Origin: JAPLJM01 sp963708515
GTDB lineage: Bacteria > Desulfobacterota > Syntrophia > Syntrophales > Fen-1087
Assembly (NCBI GenBank): GCA_963708515.1
Contig: CAVPSX010000023.1
Span: 193,946-257,945, forward strand
DNA: 64,000 nt
Direction of reading: 5' to 3'
The notes below the pieces were generated by a model, which did not search any database, was not told the DNA's origin, and saw only the letters and a program-made list of their open reading frames with translations. Below, one piece after another: positions 27,393-37,248 of this stretch. The translations under genes were made by a program, and so were the position numbers. Within the stretch, counting starts at the first letter, position 1. Every line of letters starts with the position of its first letter.

Positions 27393-27923
27393 ATGGAACG
27401 GAAAAGACATCAGTGGCGGATGAGCAGCCTTTCATTGCTGCAAGGCGGAGACATGTATGGTTTGGAAAGAATAGCGCATCGGGGTTTCATGGTGGCGGTC
27501 CTGTTTTCTGCATCGGTCCTACTGTCGGGCTGCGCCACGAGTTTCTACCATTCCTTCGATCCCACGATTGCTTACGGGGGGCTGAAAAGCTACAACTGGG
27601 TGACGCCGGGAATCACGGGGCGGACCGGCGATCTGGTTGTGAAAAATGTCCACTACCTTGCCGATCAGGTTTTCGAGATAAATGGGTTCCGGAAAACCGC
27701 TGAGAACCCGGATATGCTGGTGTCGGTCCAGTACGTAAACGAAATCGGTATGTACGAATACGGTTACCAGCAACGGATGCTTACGATCGACATACAAAAT
27801 GCGGACAGCAAACAGCTCATCTGGCGGGGGACCGCAACCGGCTCAATCAGCACAGATGCCGCATCAAGCGATCTGAAGAACACAGTCCAGGGAATTCTGG
27901 CAAAATTCCCGCCGATGAAGTGA
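27393..27923 (+). CDS. DUF4136-like lipoprotein
   Basis: 176 residues. Lipobox LLSGC at about residue 47, so the N-terminal region is unusually long if the ATG at 27393 (good site AAGGAGAAGGACC) is used; in-frame ATGs at 27453 and 27489 would give signal peptides of normal length. The mature part fits DUF4136: YHSFDPTIAYGGLKSYNWV, VHYLADQVFEINGFRKT, DMLVSVQYVNEIGMY, LIWRGTATGSI and a final NTVQGILAKFPP. Outer-membrane or periplasmic lipoprotein of unknown role. Confidence 0.75.
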   Translation: MERKRHQWRMSSLSLLQGGDMYGLERIAHRGFMVAVLFSASVLLSGCATSFYHSFDPTIAYGGLKSYNWVTPGITGRTGDLVVKNVHYLADQVFEINGFRKTAENPDMLVSVQYVNEIGMYEYGYQQRMLTIDIQNADSKQLIWRGTATGSISTDAASSDLKNTVQGILAKFPPMK

Positions 27924-27985
27924 CGGGTAGTAGCTTGTGATTCGTGATGAGTGAAAACAGCTATATTTCAGGAGGGGATAATATC

Positions 27986-29077
27986 ATGAAGCCTAAAGTG
28001 GCGATCGCGTGTCAGGGAGGGGGCAGCCAGACCGCTTTTACTGCCGGAGTACTGAAAGCCCTGTTTGAGAACAGGATTCAAGACCGCGTCAACATCGTCA
28101 GCTTGAGTGGTACTTCAGGGGGGGCTCTTTGCGCCTTTTTCGTCTGGTACGCCCTGAAAAGAGGCGACGATTGCCTCTGGAAACGATTGATTGATTTCTG
28201 GCAGGACAATACCGCCCAGACCCCTCAGGAGCGTTTCTTCAACGATTCTGTGATAAAGACGCTGGAGAAGGCCAGTCAGGGACTGATTCCCCAATACAAT
28301 CTCAGCCCTTCGTCCCCTCTGGTCAAAACCTTGTTTTCCCTTGCGACCCGGGGCATGAGGAGTCGATTTACCGACTTTACAGAATTGCTGGCAACCCACA
28401 TTGATTTCTCGGAAATAGAGGCTTGGGGTGCGCAATCAGAGCCACCCGTCCTGATCATAGGCGCCTGTAACATCCTCACCGGAAGGCTGCACAAATTTAA
28501 TTCCTATCGGGAGCCGATGAGAATCGAACATCTCCTCGCCTCTGCTTGCGTTCCCAGTATTTTCCCGGCAGTAACCCTTGAAGCAATGGCCTATTGGGAC
28601 GGTCTCTTTTCCGACAACCCGCCCATTGAGGATTTTATCAAGCGCGATTCGGTCGGCATCAAAAATATTGCTCAGGAAATCTGGGTCATCAAGATCAATC
28701 CGACGACGTGTGACAGGACTCCAGAGGCACCGTCTGAGATTGCCGATCGCCGCAATGAGTTGGAGGGAAATGTCTCGCTTTTTCAAAACCTCCGCCAAAT
28801 TGAGAATATCAACATGATGTTTTCAAGAGGGGCATTCAGGAAAGAATTTCTGGCAGAAGTTGACATCAAAGAACCCTTTAAAATCCCCAAACTATTCCCG
28901 GAGGATCCCGATCAGCCATACCATATTCCCATGATCGATATGTCTGAAGATTTGGCAAAAAGCCTGACTTATGAAAGCAAGTTGGATCGCTCGGCGGAAA
29001 ACATCAACCGGCTCATCCTGGATGGCGAGAAACAGGGGCAAAAGTTTATCGACGCCAGATTCAGACAAATGGGCTGA
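27986..29077 (+). CDS. Patatin-like phospholipase
   Basis: About 363 residues from the ATG at 27986 (MKPKVAIACQGGGSQ), with GGAGGGG ten bases upstream. An in-frame GTG at 27944 lacks a site. The oxyanion loop is GGGSQTAF, the nucleophile elbow GTSGGAL and the catalytic Asp lies in YWDGLFSDNPP, giving the Ser-Asp dyad of patatins. The protein is cytoplasmic by sequence (no signal). It probably acts as a lipid acyl hydrolase. Stands alone before the thiamine operon. Confidence 0.9.
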   Translation: MKPKVAIACQGGGSQTAFTAGVLKALFENRIQDRVNIVSLSGTSGGALCAFFVWYALKRGDDCLWKRLIDFWQDNTAQTPQERFFNDSVIKTLEKASQGLIPQYNLSPSSPLVKTLFSLATRGMRSRFTDFTELLATHIDFSEIEAWGAQSEPPVLIIGACNILTGRLHKFNSYREPMRIEHLLASACVPSIFPAVTLEAMAYWDGLFSDNPPIEDFIKRDSVGIKNIAQEIWVIKINPTTCDRTPEAPSEIADRRNELEGNVSLFQNLRQIENINMMFSRGAFRKEFLAEVDIKEPFKIPKLFPEDPDQPYHIPMIDMSEDLAKSLTYESKLDRSAENINRLILDGEKQGQKFIDARFRQMG

Positions 29078-29234
29078 TACCCAATCAAATCCGGGAGAAT
29101 TACGGAATCAATATTTTATCTTGAGCCACCTGACACGCATGAGCCTCTCTTTTTGTTGGGCACGGCATGATTGACAACGTCGAGGAATTGGCTTGATTTT
29201 ATGGAAGGAACGGAGTAATAAAAACCAAAAAGTG

Positions 29235-29305
29235 ACAGGGGTGCCGATCAGGCTGAGAGAATACCCTTTGAACCTGACCTGGGTAATGCCAGCGTAGGGA
29301 GTGGC
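29235..29305 (+). promoter_or_regulatory. TPP riboswitch (THI element)
   Basis: Contains the diagnostic thi-box series in order: GGGGTGC, GGCTGAGA, ACCCTTTGAACCTGA, CTGGGTAATGCCAGCGTAGGGA. It stands about 120 bp before thiN. The downstream GGGGCC (29341-29346) can pair with GGCCCC inside the terminator at 29361, giving the alternate structure expected for ligand-controlled premature termination. It controls thiN-thiD-thiC. Confidence 0.97.
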
Positions 29306-29360
29306 GTCTGATTCAGATTTGCGTTGAGTGAGACTTGGAGGGGGCCACGTTCCGGTGCTG

Positions 29361-29378
29361 AGGGGCGGGCCCCTTTTT
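29361..29378 (+). terminator. Riboswitch-controlled intrinsic terminator
   Basis: AGGGGC and GCCCCT are separated by two bases and followed by a run of T. The stem is short but GC-rich, and it sits between the TPP aptamer and the thiN start, as expected for the off state. Confidence 0.75.
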
Positions 29379-29425
29379 GCGTCGGTGATCGCGCCTGTCG
29401 CTTGCGATAAAAAAGGGGGAGATTC

Positions 29426-30097
29426 TTGAAAAGAGTGGTATTTGTCATTTGCGGCGGCCCTATCGGGGATCTGGCTTTTCTGCAAACGGAACGGGAACGC
29501 CACCGGCCCGTCGGTCTGATCTGTGCCGACGGCGGCGCCCGGCACATCCACGCCTTGGGGCTGACGCCTGATTTGATCGTCGGCGACATGGATTCGCTCG
29601 ACGTTGAGCTGCAGCGCGACTTCGTCGTGAAGGGAAGTCGGATCATACGTTACCCAGAAACAAAGGACGAGACGGATTCAGAACTCGCCCTCCAGATGGC
29701 CTTTATGATGACGCCGGACGAAATACGGATATATGGCGCGCTCGGGGCCAGGATTGACCACACGCTGGCCAATCTCACCCTGCTTGCTGCGGCGGCTGAC
29801 CGGGGGATCGAGACGCGCCTGCTGGATGAGTGGTGTGAAATCATTCTCATCCGGCAGACGGCGGCCATCGAAGGCGATATCGGGCAGACATTTTCCCTGC
29901 TTGCCTTTGGCGCCGATGTGACGGGTGTGACGCTGGAGGGGTTTGAATACCCGCTGCAAAATGCGACGATTTCCCCGAACAGGCCCATCGGCGTCAGCAA
30001 TCGCCTGATAGCGCCGCGGGGGCTCATTTCGTTGGGATCGGGCAATCTGCTTGTTATCCGGTATCTTAAGTCGGGCCATTTTCCGCAGAGAGTATAA
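29426..30097 (+). CDS. thiN: Thiamine pyrophosphokinase
   Basis: Transfers pyrophosphate from ATP to thiamine, giving TPP. 223 residues, full length. Landmarks: CADGGARHIHALGLTPDLIVGDMDS at the N terminus, ETKDETDSELALQ (the DxTD metal and ATP site) and GALGARIDHTLANL, with a small C-terminal beta domain. The TTG at 29426 is the start, with AGGGGGAG just upstream. First gene behind the TPP riboswitch; the thiD start lies 4 bases after its stop. Having the salvage-type kinase first, rather than thiL (the ThMP kinase), implies a role in taking up or recycling thiamine. Confidence 0.92.
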   Translation: MKRVVFVICGGPIGDLAFLQTERERHRPVGLICADGGARHIHALGLTPDLIVGDMDSLDVELQRDFVVKGSRIIRYPETKDETDSELALQMAFMMTPDEIRIYGALGARIDHTLANLTLLAAAADRGIETRLLDEWCEIILIRQTAAIEGDIGQTFSLLAFGADVTGVTLEGFEYPLQNATISPNRPIGVSNRLIAPRGLISLGSGNLLVIRYLKSGHFPQRV

Positions 30098-30100
30098 CGC

Positions 30101-30937
30101 ATGTGTGTCAAGAGAGTTTTAACGATTGCGGGCTCCGATTCCGGCGGCGGGGCGGGTATTCAGGCTGATTTGAAGACCATTACCGCGCTCGGCGGCTTCG
30201 GGATGAGCGTCATCACGGCCCTGACAGCCCAGAATACGCTCGGCGTCACGGGCATTCACGAAGTCCCCGCAGATTTCGTGGCCATGCAGTTCGATGCGGT
30301 GGCCTCCGATATCGGGATCGATGCGGCCAAAACGGGCATGCTGGCCTCTGTGGAGATCATGCGCCTGGTTGCCGCAAAAGTGAGACAATACGGCGTCGAA
30401 AAACTGGTCGTGGACCCGGTCATGGTCGCCAAAGGCGGGGCCAGACTCATCCGGGAGGATGCCGTGGAGACGTTGATCAAGGAGCTGATCCCGCTTGCCT
30501 GTGTCGTGACGCCGAACATCCCGGAGGCCGAGGTCCTGTCGGACATGCCGATTGCCGGACCGGAAGACATGCGAACGGCGGCAGCCATTATTCACAGACT
30601 CGGTGCCCGTCATGTGGTGGTCAAGGGGGGTCATCTGAAGGGAGCCGCCATAGACATCCTTTACGACGGCCGGCGTTTTCACGAGTTTGAGGCGGAGCGC
30701 ATCGCGACCGGGGATACCCACGGGACGGGCTGCACCTTTTCCGCGGCGATTGCGACGGGTCTGGCCGGCGGAAAGAGCGTGCGCGACGCTGTCGACGCGG
30801 CCAAAATTTACACACAGGAGGCCATCCGGCACGCTTGGCGCATCGGCGGTGGGCACGGCCCGACGAATCATTTCGCGCCGGTTTTTCAGGAGATTTTGCG
30901 CTATCGCAGCCTGGCCGAACGGAAATCCGCCCCGTAA
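30101..30937 (+). CDS. thiD: HMP / HMP-P kinase ThiD
   Basis: Ribokinase-type kinase that phosphorylates hydroxymethylpyrimidine and its monophosphate for thiamine synthesis. 278 residues. Landmarks: AGSDSGGGAGIQADLKT, ALTAQNTLGV, VDPVMVAKGGARL, TPNIPEAEVLS, VVVKGGHL and the anion hole/catalytic Asp in GDTHGTGCTFSAAIA. Frame intact. Second gene of the riboswitch operon; about 110 bp separate it from thiC. Confidence 0.95.
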   Translation: MCVKRVLTIAGSDSGGGAGIQADLKTITALGGFGMSVITALTAQNTLGVTGIHEVPADFVAMQFDAVASDIGIDAAKTGMLASVEIMRLVAAKVRQYGVEKLVVDPVMVAKGGARLIREDAVETLIKELIPLACVVTPNIPEAEVLSDMPIAGPEDMRTAAAIIHRLGARHVVVKGGHLKGAAIDILYDGRRFHEFEAERIATGDTHGTGCTFSAAIATGLAGGKSVRDAVDAAKIYTQEAIRHAWRIGGGHGPTNHFAPVFQEILRYRSLAERKSAP

Positions 30938-31049
30938 CGATTGCTGGATGAACCATAGGGAATCCATGATCCACGTCTTGGGGAAGGACTCCGACGACGC
31001 GGTCGACAAGGTTCTGAAAATCGCGAATTGCTTGTAAAAGGATTTTATC

Positions 31050-32332
31050 ATGACACAACTGAAAGCGGCAAGAAAAGGCGTCATTACAGAAGAAATGAAG
31101 CTCTGCGCACAACAGGAAGGGGTTTCCCCGGAATTTGTCCGCCGGGGGGTCGAGGACGGGACTATCGTGGTGGTCCGCAATAATATCCATCGCACGGTTG
31201 AGCCGCTGGCCATCGGCAGGGGCCTGCGGACCAAGATCAACGCCAATATCGGAACATCGAGGGATCGCGTCGATCCGGCGATGGAACTCGAGAAAGTGCG
31301 GATATGCACGGCCGCAGGCGCCGATGCGATCATGGATCTGTCCACCGGGCGGCGACATCCGGGCCATCCGGAAAGCGATCATCAACGCGTCGCTGCCGGT
31401 GATCGGAACAGTGCCCATCTACCAGGCGGCGGCGCAGATGCTGGCCGAAGGGCGAGCGATCATGGAGATGACCGCCGACGATATGTTCCGGGCAATCGAG
31501 GAAAACGGCGAGGACGGCGTCGATTTCATCACGGTGCACTGCGGCGTGACACGAAACAGCGTCCGTTGCCTCGATGCGGAAGGCCGGCTCCTCGGCATCG
31601 TGAGCCGCGGCGGGTCGATCACGGCTAACTGGATGGCCTGTCATGACCACGAGAATCCGCTCTTTGAGCAGTACGACCGGCTGCTCGATATTGCCGGGCG
31701 TTACGACATGGTGCTGAGCCTGGGCGACGGCCTGCGGCCGGGCTGTCTGGCCGACGCCACGGATCGGGGGCAGGTGCAGGAACTCATTGTACTGGGCGAA
31801 CTGGCAAAGCGGGCGCGGGATCGGGATGTTCAGGTCATGATCGAAGGGCCCGGCCACGTTCCGCTGAAGGATATCGAAGCCAACATTCGGCTGCAGAAGC
31901 GGATCTGCAACGGCGCGCCTTTTTATGTCCTGGGCCCCCTGCCGACGGACATTGCGCCGGGCTACGATCATATCACCTCGGCCATCGGCGGGGCGATTGC
32001 CGGCGCGGCCGGCGCGGATTTTCTCTGTTACGTCACGCCGTCCGAGCATTTGCGGCTGCCGACGCTCGAGGATGTCCGCGAGGGCGTCATCGCCGCGAAG
32101 ATCGCCGCCCATATCGCCGATCATGGCCAAGGGACTTCCCGGCGCCATGGAAAAAGACATCCGCATGGCCCGGTGCCGCAAGGCGTTTGACTGGCAGGGC
32201 CAGATTGCCGTCTCCATCGACCCGGAAAGGGCCGGGGCCTGGCTCGAACGCAGCGAGAGCGCGCGGGAAGAGGGCTGCACCATGTGCGGAGAGTTCTGCG
32301 CGATTAAACTCGGGAAAAAACAGGAGCAGTGA
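31050..32332 (+). pseudogene. thiC: Phosphomethylpyrimidine synthase ThiC, two frameshifts
   Basis: Radical SAM-type enzyme that turns AIR into HMP-P. Three frames join into one full ThiC of about 425 residues. Part 1 runs from MTQLKAARKGVITEEM to DAIMDLSTG; part 2 from GGDIRAIRKAI to AAKIAAHIADH; part 3 from KGLPGAMEKDI through the Fe-S motif CTMCGEFC to the stop. The breaks are one extra G in a GGG run near 31348 and one extra G near 32125. All conserved blocks are kept (VPIYQA, VHCGV, DGLRPG, IEGPGHVPL, YVLGPLPTDIAPGYDHI), so sequence error is likelier than decay; if real, the cell lacks ThiC. ATG follows AAAAGG. Confidence 0.85.
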
Positions 32333-32401
32333 GTTGAGGGGAGACAGATCGTGAAGATATAATGCGGCAAATCAGCTCCGGTACGTTCAGGCAGGTTTCG
32401 C

Positions 32402-33830
32402 ATGATTGCAGGGAAAGAAGAGGCAGTCGAATTACGGGCGTCGGCCATGGATATTGTCCTGAGGCTGCAGATGGCCGGTTATGAGGCCTTCTTCGTCGGC
32501 GGTTGTGTCCGGGACTTTGTGCGCGGCGTGGAAACCAGGCGATTACGACATCGTCACGTCTGCCCGACCCGATGACGTGCAGAAGCTCTTTCCGCATACG
32601 GTCCCGTGGGCGCCCAATTCGGCGTGGTGCTGGTGATCGACGGGGAACACCGTTATGAAGTGGCCACCTACCGGACCGAGGACGGCTATGACGACGGCCG
32701 CCGGCCCTCCCATGTCCATTTTGCCACGGCCGAGGAGGATGTCCGACGGCGTGATTTCACCGTCAACGGCCTGTTGCTGGATCCTCTGACGGGCTATGTA
32801 TTCGATCTCGTGGGCGGCTGCAGGGATATTACCCGGCGCGTGATCCGCACGATCGGCAATCCGGAGGAACGCTTCGCTGAGGACCATCTTGCGTATACTG
32901 CGGGCCGTCCGTTTTGCCGCCGGTCTGGATTTTACCGTCGATCCGCCCACTTTCGCCGCCGTCTGCCGTCATGCCGGCGCGATCCGGCAGATCAGCGCTG
33001 AACGGATCCGCGAAGAATTAACCAAAATGATCATGCGCAGCGGGGCGCGGCGGGGGCTGGAACTCCTGGATGCATCAGGACTGCTGATGGAGATTCTGCC
33101 GGAGGTTGCAGCCATGAAAGGGGTGGAGCAGCCGAAAGAGTTTCATCCGGAAGGGGATGTCTGGAACACGTTCTGCAGATGCTGGATCATCTGCCGGTGA
33201 TGCGGACGGAGGATGGATCCATGCCTGTCCTGGGCGGTGCTTCTCCACGATGTCGGCAAAGCCTCGACAAGATTTATCGATTGCGCCGGCGTCCATTTTT
33301 ACGGGCATGTTCAGAAGAGTGAGGAACTGGCCGCAGAAATCCTACGGCGACTGAAATTCTCGAGTGCCCAGACGGAAACCATTCTCGCCCTCATTCATGA
33401 ACACATGACTTTCATGCATGTACGGGACATGCGTCCCAACCGCCTGAAACGCTTTCTGCGCCAGCCGGCCTTCGATCTGCATCTGGAACTCCACCGGCTG
33501 GATTGCCTCGGAAGCCACGGGATGCTTGATAACTATACGTTTTGCCGGGAAAAACTTGCAGCCCTTCCCGCGGAACAATTGAATCCGCCGCGCCTTCTGA
33601 CAGGCAACGACCTCATCGCCCGTGGTTATGCTCCGGGGCCGCTGTTTAAACAAATCCTGAATGCCGTTGAAGACGCCCAGCTCAATGGCGAGATTCAGAC
33701 GAAGGCGGAGGCGGAGCGGCTGGTAGAAAAACGATTTTCCTTCGCCATCGGCGAACTGGAAGAAAAGGATATCGAGAATCTGATCCCTGTTTTTCGAGAA
33801 TGGGTTCAGCGGGAGGGGCCAGGTGATTGA
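32402..33830 (+). pseudogene. cca: CCA-adding tRNA nucleotidyltransferase with HD domain, five frameshifts
   Basis: Adds or repairs the 3' CCA of tRNA. Joined across five indels (near 32530 +1, 32605 -1, 32892 +1, 33163 -1, 33205 +1) the reading gives a class II nucleotidyltransferase of about 475 residues. Visible pieces are FFVGGCVRD, then PGDYDIVTSARPDDV (the DxD site), VGAQFGVVLV, RRRDFTVNGLLLD, AEDHL-RILRAVRFAA, ERIREELTKM, and LLHDVGKAS with LIHEHMTF of an HD domain, plus a C-terminal GNDLIARGYAPGPLFKQIL. Each fragment is well conserved and the breaks alternate in sign, which fits sequence errors better than pseudogenisation. The first two bases of the GNAT gene overlap its end. Confidence 0.8.
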
Positions 33831-34290
33831 AGCAGAGGTCAATCGTATGGTGGAAATGCTTCGCACGGATCTTGAGGGTAAAAACGAGAAAGTCTATCTG
33901 GTTGCCAGAGATCCCCAGGGCAAAGCCATCGGCATCATGGGGTACGGTGACGTGGACCCCCGCATGGCTTGTTACCAGGAGGCGACGAATATCAGGGCAT
34001 CCGGACTTGTCATCGCTTTTATCTCTTCCGATTATCGCGGAAAAGGATTGGGCAAATCATTGCTACTGACGTTATTTGACCGGGCCGGACAAAGTGGATG
34101 CGCGGAAATGATCTGGTCGAGCCACCCCCGCTACCGCAATACCGCATGGGAATTCTATACCGGTATTGCCGGTGAACCGGCGGGCATGATCGATGACTTG
34201 TTTGAACCGGGGACAAGGTCACCCATCTGGAGAAAACCTCTAAGGGAGTGTAACGAACAGAGGAAGGCACAGCCCCTTTCATTTTCCTGA
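33823..34290 (+). CDS. GNAT-family N-acetyltransferase
   Basis: 155 residues. Acetyl-CoA site in SSDYRGKGLGKSLL (the Q/RxxGxG/A motif), preceded by strands VYLVARDPQGKAIGIMGYG. GTG start at 33823 with GGGAGGGG ahead, overlapping the end of the cca reading. The substrate is unknown. Its position directly after cca suggests co-transcription only. Confidence 0.75.
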   Translation: MIEAEVNRMVEMLRTDLEGKNEKVYLVARDPQGKAIGIMGYGDVDPRMACYQEATNIRASGLVIAFISSDYRGKGLGKSLLLTLFDRAGQSGCAEMIWSSHPRYRNTAWEFYTGIAGEPAGMIDDLFEPGTRSPIWRKPLRECNEQRKAQPLSFS

Positions 34291-34467
34291 AAATGCCCTG
34301 AGATTATTCACTTATTTTAAAGCGCATCCCGGTTCATTTCTGCAGAAACATGCGCTGTAAAAGGGAGAAGGGCCGGTGACGAACCAGCTTTATCTTTCAT
34401 TGACTTGCGGCTTATAAAATGATAGGGCTGGCGCCGTTGTTTATAAATAATTCTAAAAGGGGACGGC

Positions 34468-35097
34468 ATGTTTCTGAAACAGATGCAGGTAGGCAATATG
34501 GCGGTTTTCGCATATCTTCTGGGTGACCCCGCCACGGGAGAAGCGCTGGTCATCGATCCGGCCGCCGATATCGACGGGATCATCGCCCAGGCGAATAAAA
34601 ACAATCTTAAAATCAAGTATATTGTCAATACCCACGGCCATGTGGATCATATCTCGGGCAATACGGATATGAAAGAAAAGACCGGCGCACAGATTGTCAT
34701 TCACGAATCAGATGCGGACATGCTGACCTCAACGCCGGCCATGGTGCTCAGGATGTTCGGCGCCAAGCAGTCCCCGACCGCAGACAGGACCGTTCGGGAT
34801 GCCGACATCATCTCGGTCGGCGGCGTCTCCCTGAAAGTCCTGCATACGCCGGGACACTCGCCGGGAAGCATGTCGCTTTATACCGAAGGATATGTCTTTA
34901 CCGGGGATACGCTGTTTGTCGGTGGCGTCGGGCGAACCGATCTTCCCGGAGGTTCCGGGCAGGTCATGGCCCGTTCCATCCAGCAAAAACTCTGCACCTT
35001 ACCCGACGACACAAAGGTTATGCCGGGGCACAATTATGGCGGAGCGCCAACGTCCACCATCGGCCGGGAAAAAACGTCCAATCCCTTTCTTAGATGA
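34468..35097 (+). CDS. MBL-fold hydrolase, glyoxalase II-like
   Basis: 209 residues. Metal motifs THGHVDH, HTPGHSPGS, FTGDTLF and MPGHNYG occur in the order of the YcbL/glyoxalase II-like branch of the metallo-beta-lactamase fold. No second domain is present. Likely a thioester or persulfide hydrolase; the substrate is not known. AAAGGGG precedes the ATG. The purC start lies 10 bp after the stop. Confidence 0.85.
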   Translation: MFLKQMQVGNMAVFAYLLGDPATGEALVIDPAADIDGIIAQANKNNLKIKYIVNTHGHVDHISGNTDMKEKTGAQIVIHESDADMLTSTPAMVLRMFGAKQSPTADRTVRDADIISVGGVSLKVLHTPGHSPGSMSLYTEGYVFTGDTLFVGGVGRTDLPGGSGQVMARSIQQKLCTLPDDTKVMPGHNYGGAPTSTIGREKTSNPFLR

Positions 35098-35107
35098 GGC
35101 AATGATT

Positions 35108-35992
35108 ATGAAAAATCACTCCGTTTTAAAAACGGACTTCAGCACGCTGACGCTGGCCGCCAGGGGAAAGGTCAGGGATATTTACGATGTGGATCCGTAT
35201 CTGCTCATCGTCGCCACAGACCGGATTTCCGCTTTCGATGTCGTTATGCCCGATCCCATCCCCGGCAAGGGGGAAATTCTCACGCGCATGTCCGCCTTCT
35301 GGTTCGAGCAAACTCTCGATATCATTGGTAATCATCTGGTCACAACCGACCCCGATGCCTTTCCGGAATCCTGCTCGCCTTACCGCGACAGGCTGCTCGG
35401 CAGGAGCATGCTCGTGAAAAAAGCGAAGCCTCTGCCCGTGGAATGCATTGTCAGAGGCTATCTGAGCGGTTCCGGCTGGAAGGATTACTGCCGGACCGGA
35501 ATGGTTTCCGGGATTCGCCTCCCCGAAGGATTGAGGGAATCGGACAGGTTGCCTCGGCACATTTTTACCCCTTCCACAAAAGCGGCCGCCGGCGAGCACG
35601 ATGAAACGATTGCCCAAAATGATGTGGAAAGACTCATCGGCGCCGAACTGGCCGCCAATGTGATGGACATCAGCCTGAAGCTCTACGATCGCGCCTTCAG
35701 CATCGCCGAAACCGCCGGCATCATCATCGCCGATACGAAAATGGAATTCGGTCTTATCAACGGAGAACTCATCCTGATTGACGAGCTGTTGACTCCGGAC
35801 TCGTCGCGCTTCTGGCCAAAAGACGACTACGAGCCGGGCCGGGCGCAGAAAAGCTACGACAAGCAGTTCCTGCGTGACTATCTCCTGTCCATTTCCTGGG
35901 ATCAGAAGCCGCCAGCGCCGGCCTTGCCCGCTGACATCATTTTAAAAACAAAGGAAAAATACGAAGAAGCCCTCGAGCGGCTGATTAAATAG
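35108..35992 (+). CDS. purC: SAICAR synthetase
   Basis: Purine pathway: CAIR + Asp + ATP to SAICAR. About 294 residues. ATP site GKVRDIYDVD and SAFDVVMPDPIPGKG; VECIVRGYLSGSGWKDY; FTPSTKAAAGEHDE; IADTKMEFGLI, and LIDELLTPDSSRFWP with YDKQFLRDYL near the end. The best start is the ATG at 35108, eight bases after GAGG; the upstream in-frame reading to 34892 lies inside the preceding gene. Possibly in one operon with the MBL-fold gene. Confidence 0.95.
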   Translation: MKNHSVLKTDFSTLTLAARGKVRDIYDVDPYLLIVATDRISAFDVVMPDPIPGKGEILTRMSAFWFEQTLDIIGNHLVTTDPDAFPESCSPYRDRLLGRSMLVKKAKPLPVECIVRGYLSGSGWKDYCRTGMVSGIRLPEGLRESDRLPRHIFTPSTKAAAGEHDETIAQNDVERLIGAELAANVMDISLKLYDRAFSIAETAGIIIADTKMEFGLINGELILIDELLTPDSSRFWPKDDYEPGRAQKSYDKQFLRDYLLSISWDQKPPAPALPADIILKTKEKYEEALERLIK

Positions 35993-36072
35993 AGACCTAT
36001 CCTTGACTGGGACGCGTCGGGGGTTTATTTTACTTTCCTTTTCTAAATTCCTCTTCGCATGTTCACAAAATA

Positions 36073-37172
36073 ATGACTGGGGTAAACACGAAATCTCACA
36101 TGATCAAACGGTGTTATTACGAAGTCCTGGGCGTGGACAGAAACGCCGCGGATGAAGATATCAAGAAAAGCTATCGAAGGCTGGCCATGCAATATCATCC
36201 CGATCGCAACCCGGGGGATAAGGAGGCGGAAGAGCGGTTTAAGGAAGCGGCCGAGTCCTATGAAGTCCTGAGCGATAAGGAAAAAGAGACATCTATGACC
36301 GCTATGGCCATGAGGGTCTCAGCAACACCGGTTTTCAGGGTTTTTCGGGGTTTGAGGACATTTTTTCGAGCTTCGGCAGTATTTTTGAGGATGTGTTCGG
36401 CTTCAGAAACGGACGATCAAGGTCCAGATCGGCGGCGCGGGCCGGAAGCGATCTGCGCTATGATCTGAAAATTTCCTTCATGGACGCCGCCTTCGGTCTG
36501 GCCAAAGATATCGAGGTCCCCAAACATGAGACTTGCGGTGAGTGCCGGGGAACGGGCGCGGCCGCCGGCACAAGCCCGGAGGCCTGCCGCCGTTGTCAGG
36601 GACGGGGACAGGTGACCCAGTCCAGCGGGTTCTTCAGCATCAGCACCACCTGTCCGAATTGCCGGGGCGAGGGGCGCGTTATCCCGGAGCCCTGCCGGCC
36701 CTGCATGGGCACAGGCCGAACACAGATAACCAGGATTGTAAATATCAAGATTCCTGCCGGGGTTGAAACAGGTTCACGTTTGAGGCTGCGCGGCGAGGGA
36801 GAACAGGGTAGCAACGGCGGGCCGAGTGGAGATCTTTATGTCTTCATTTATGTTGAACCCCACGAATTCTTTGAGCGAAACGGCGACGACATCTATTGCC
36901 GCATCACGATTTCCTTTGTCCAGGCGGCACTGGGCGCCACGGTTGAAGTGCCAACACTCATCGGCTCCGAGAAACTGAAAGTCCCGAAGGGAACCCCGTC
37001 CGGCAAGACCTTCCGATTGAAGGGCAAGGGCATCGCCCATTTGCGAGGTTACGGTCGGGGGGATCAAATCATCGAAACGGTGGTGATGATTCCGGTGCAG
37101 TTAAACAGGAAACAGGAAGAGCTGTTGCGGGAGTTTGCCCGGGTCAGCGGTGAGCAGGGTGTGCAGGCCTGA
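36073..37172 (+). pseudogene. dnaJ: Chaperone DnaJ, one frameshift
   Basis: Hsp40 co-chaperone of DnaK. The J domain (MIKRCYYEVLGVDRNAAD, with YHPDRN) reads up to LSDKEKE at about 36290. One missing A in a short A run then shifts the frame, and the rest continues as YDRYGHEGL to the stop at 37172. That part has the G/F-rich linker, four CxxCxGxG zinc modules (CGECRGTG, CRRCQGRG, CPNCRGEG, CRPCMGTG) and the C-terminal client domain. Full-length DnaJ (about 365 residues) is present apart from the indel. No clear ribosome site at the ATG at 36073 or at 36100. dnaK and grpE are not in the window. Confidence 0.88.
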
Positions 37173-37248
37173 CATCAATGGACTTGCAAAGCGCTTCAAA
37201 GTTTCATAGACATAAAAGACAAGAATCCAGATCAGGAAAGGAGAGATC

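Noticed and set aside
30119..32448. Long minus-strand frames (372 and 408 codons) opposite thiD and thiC
   Set aside because: High-GC shadows of the thiamine genes; low-complexity composition and no recognisable domain.
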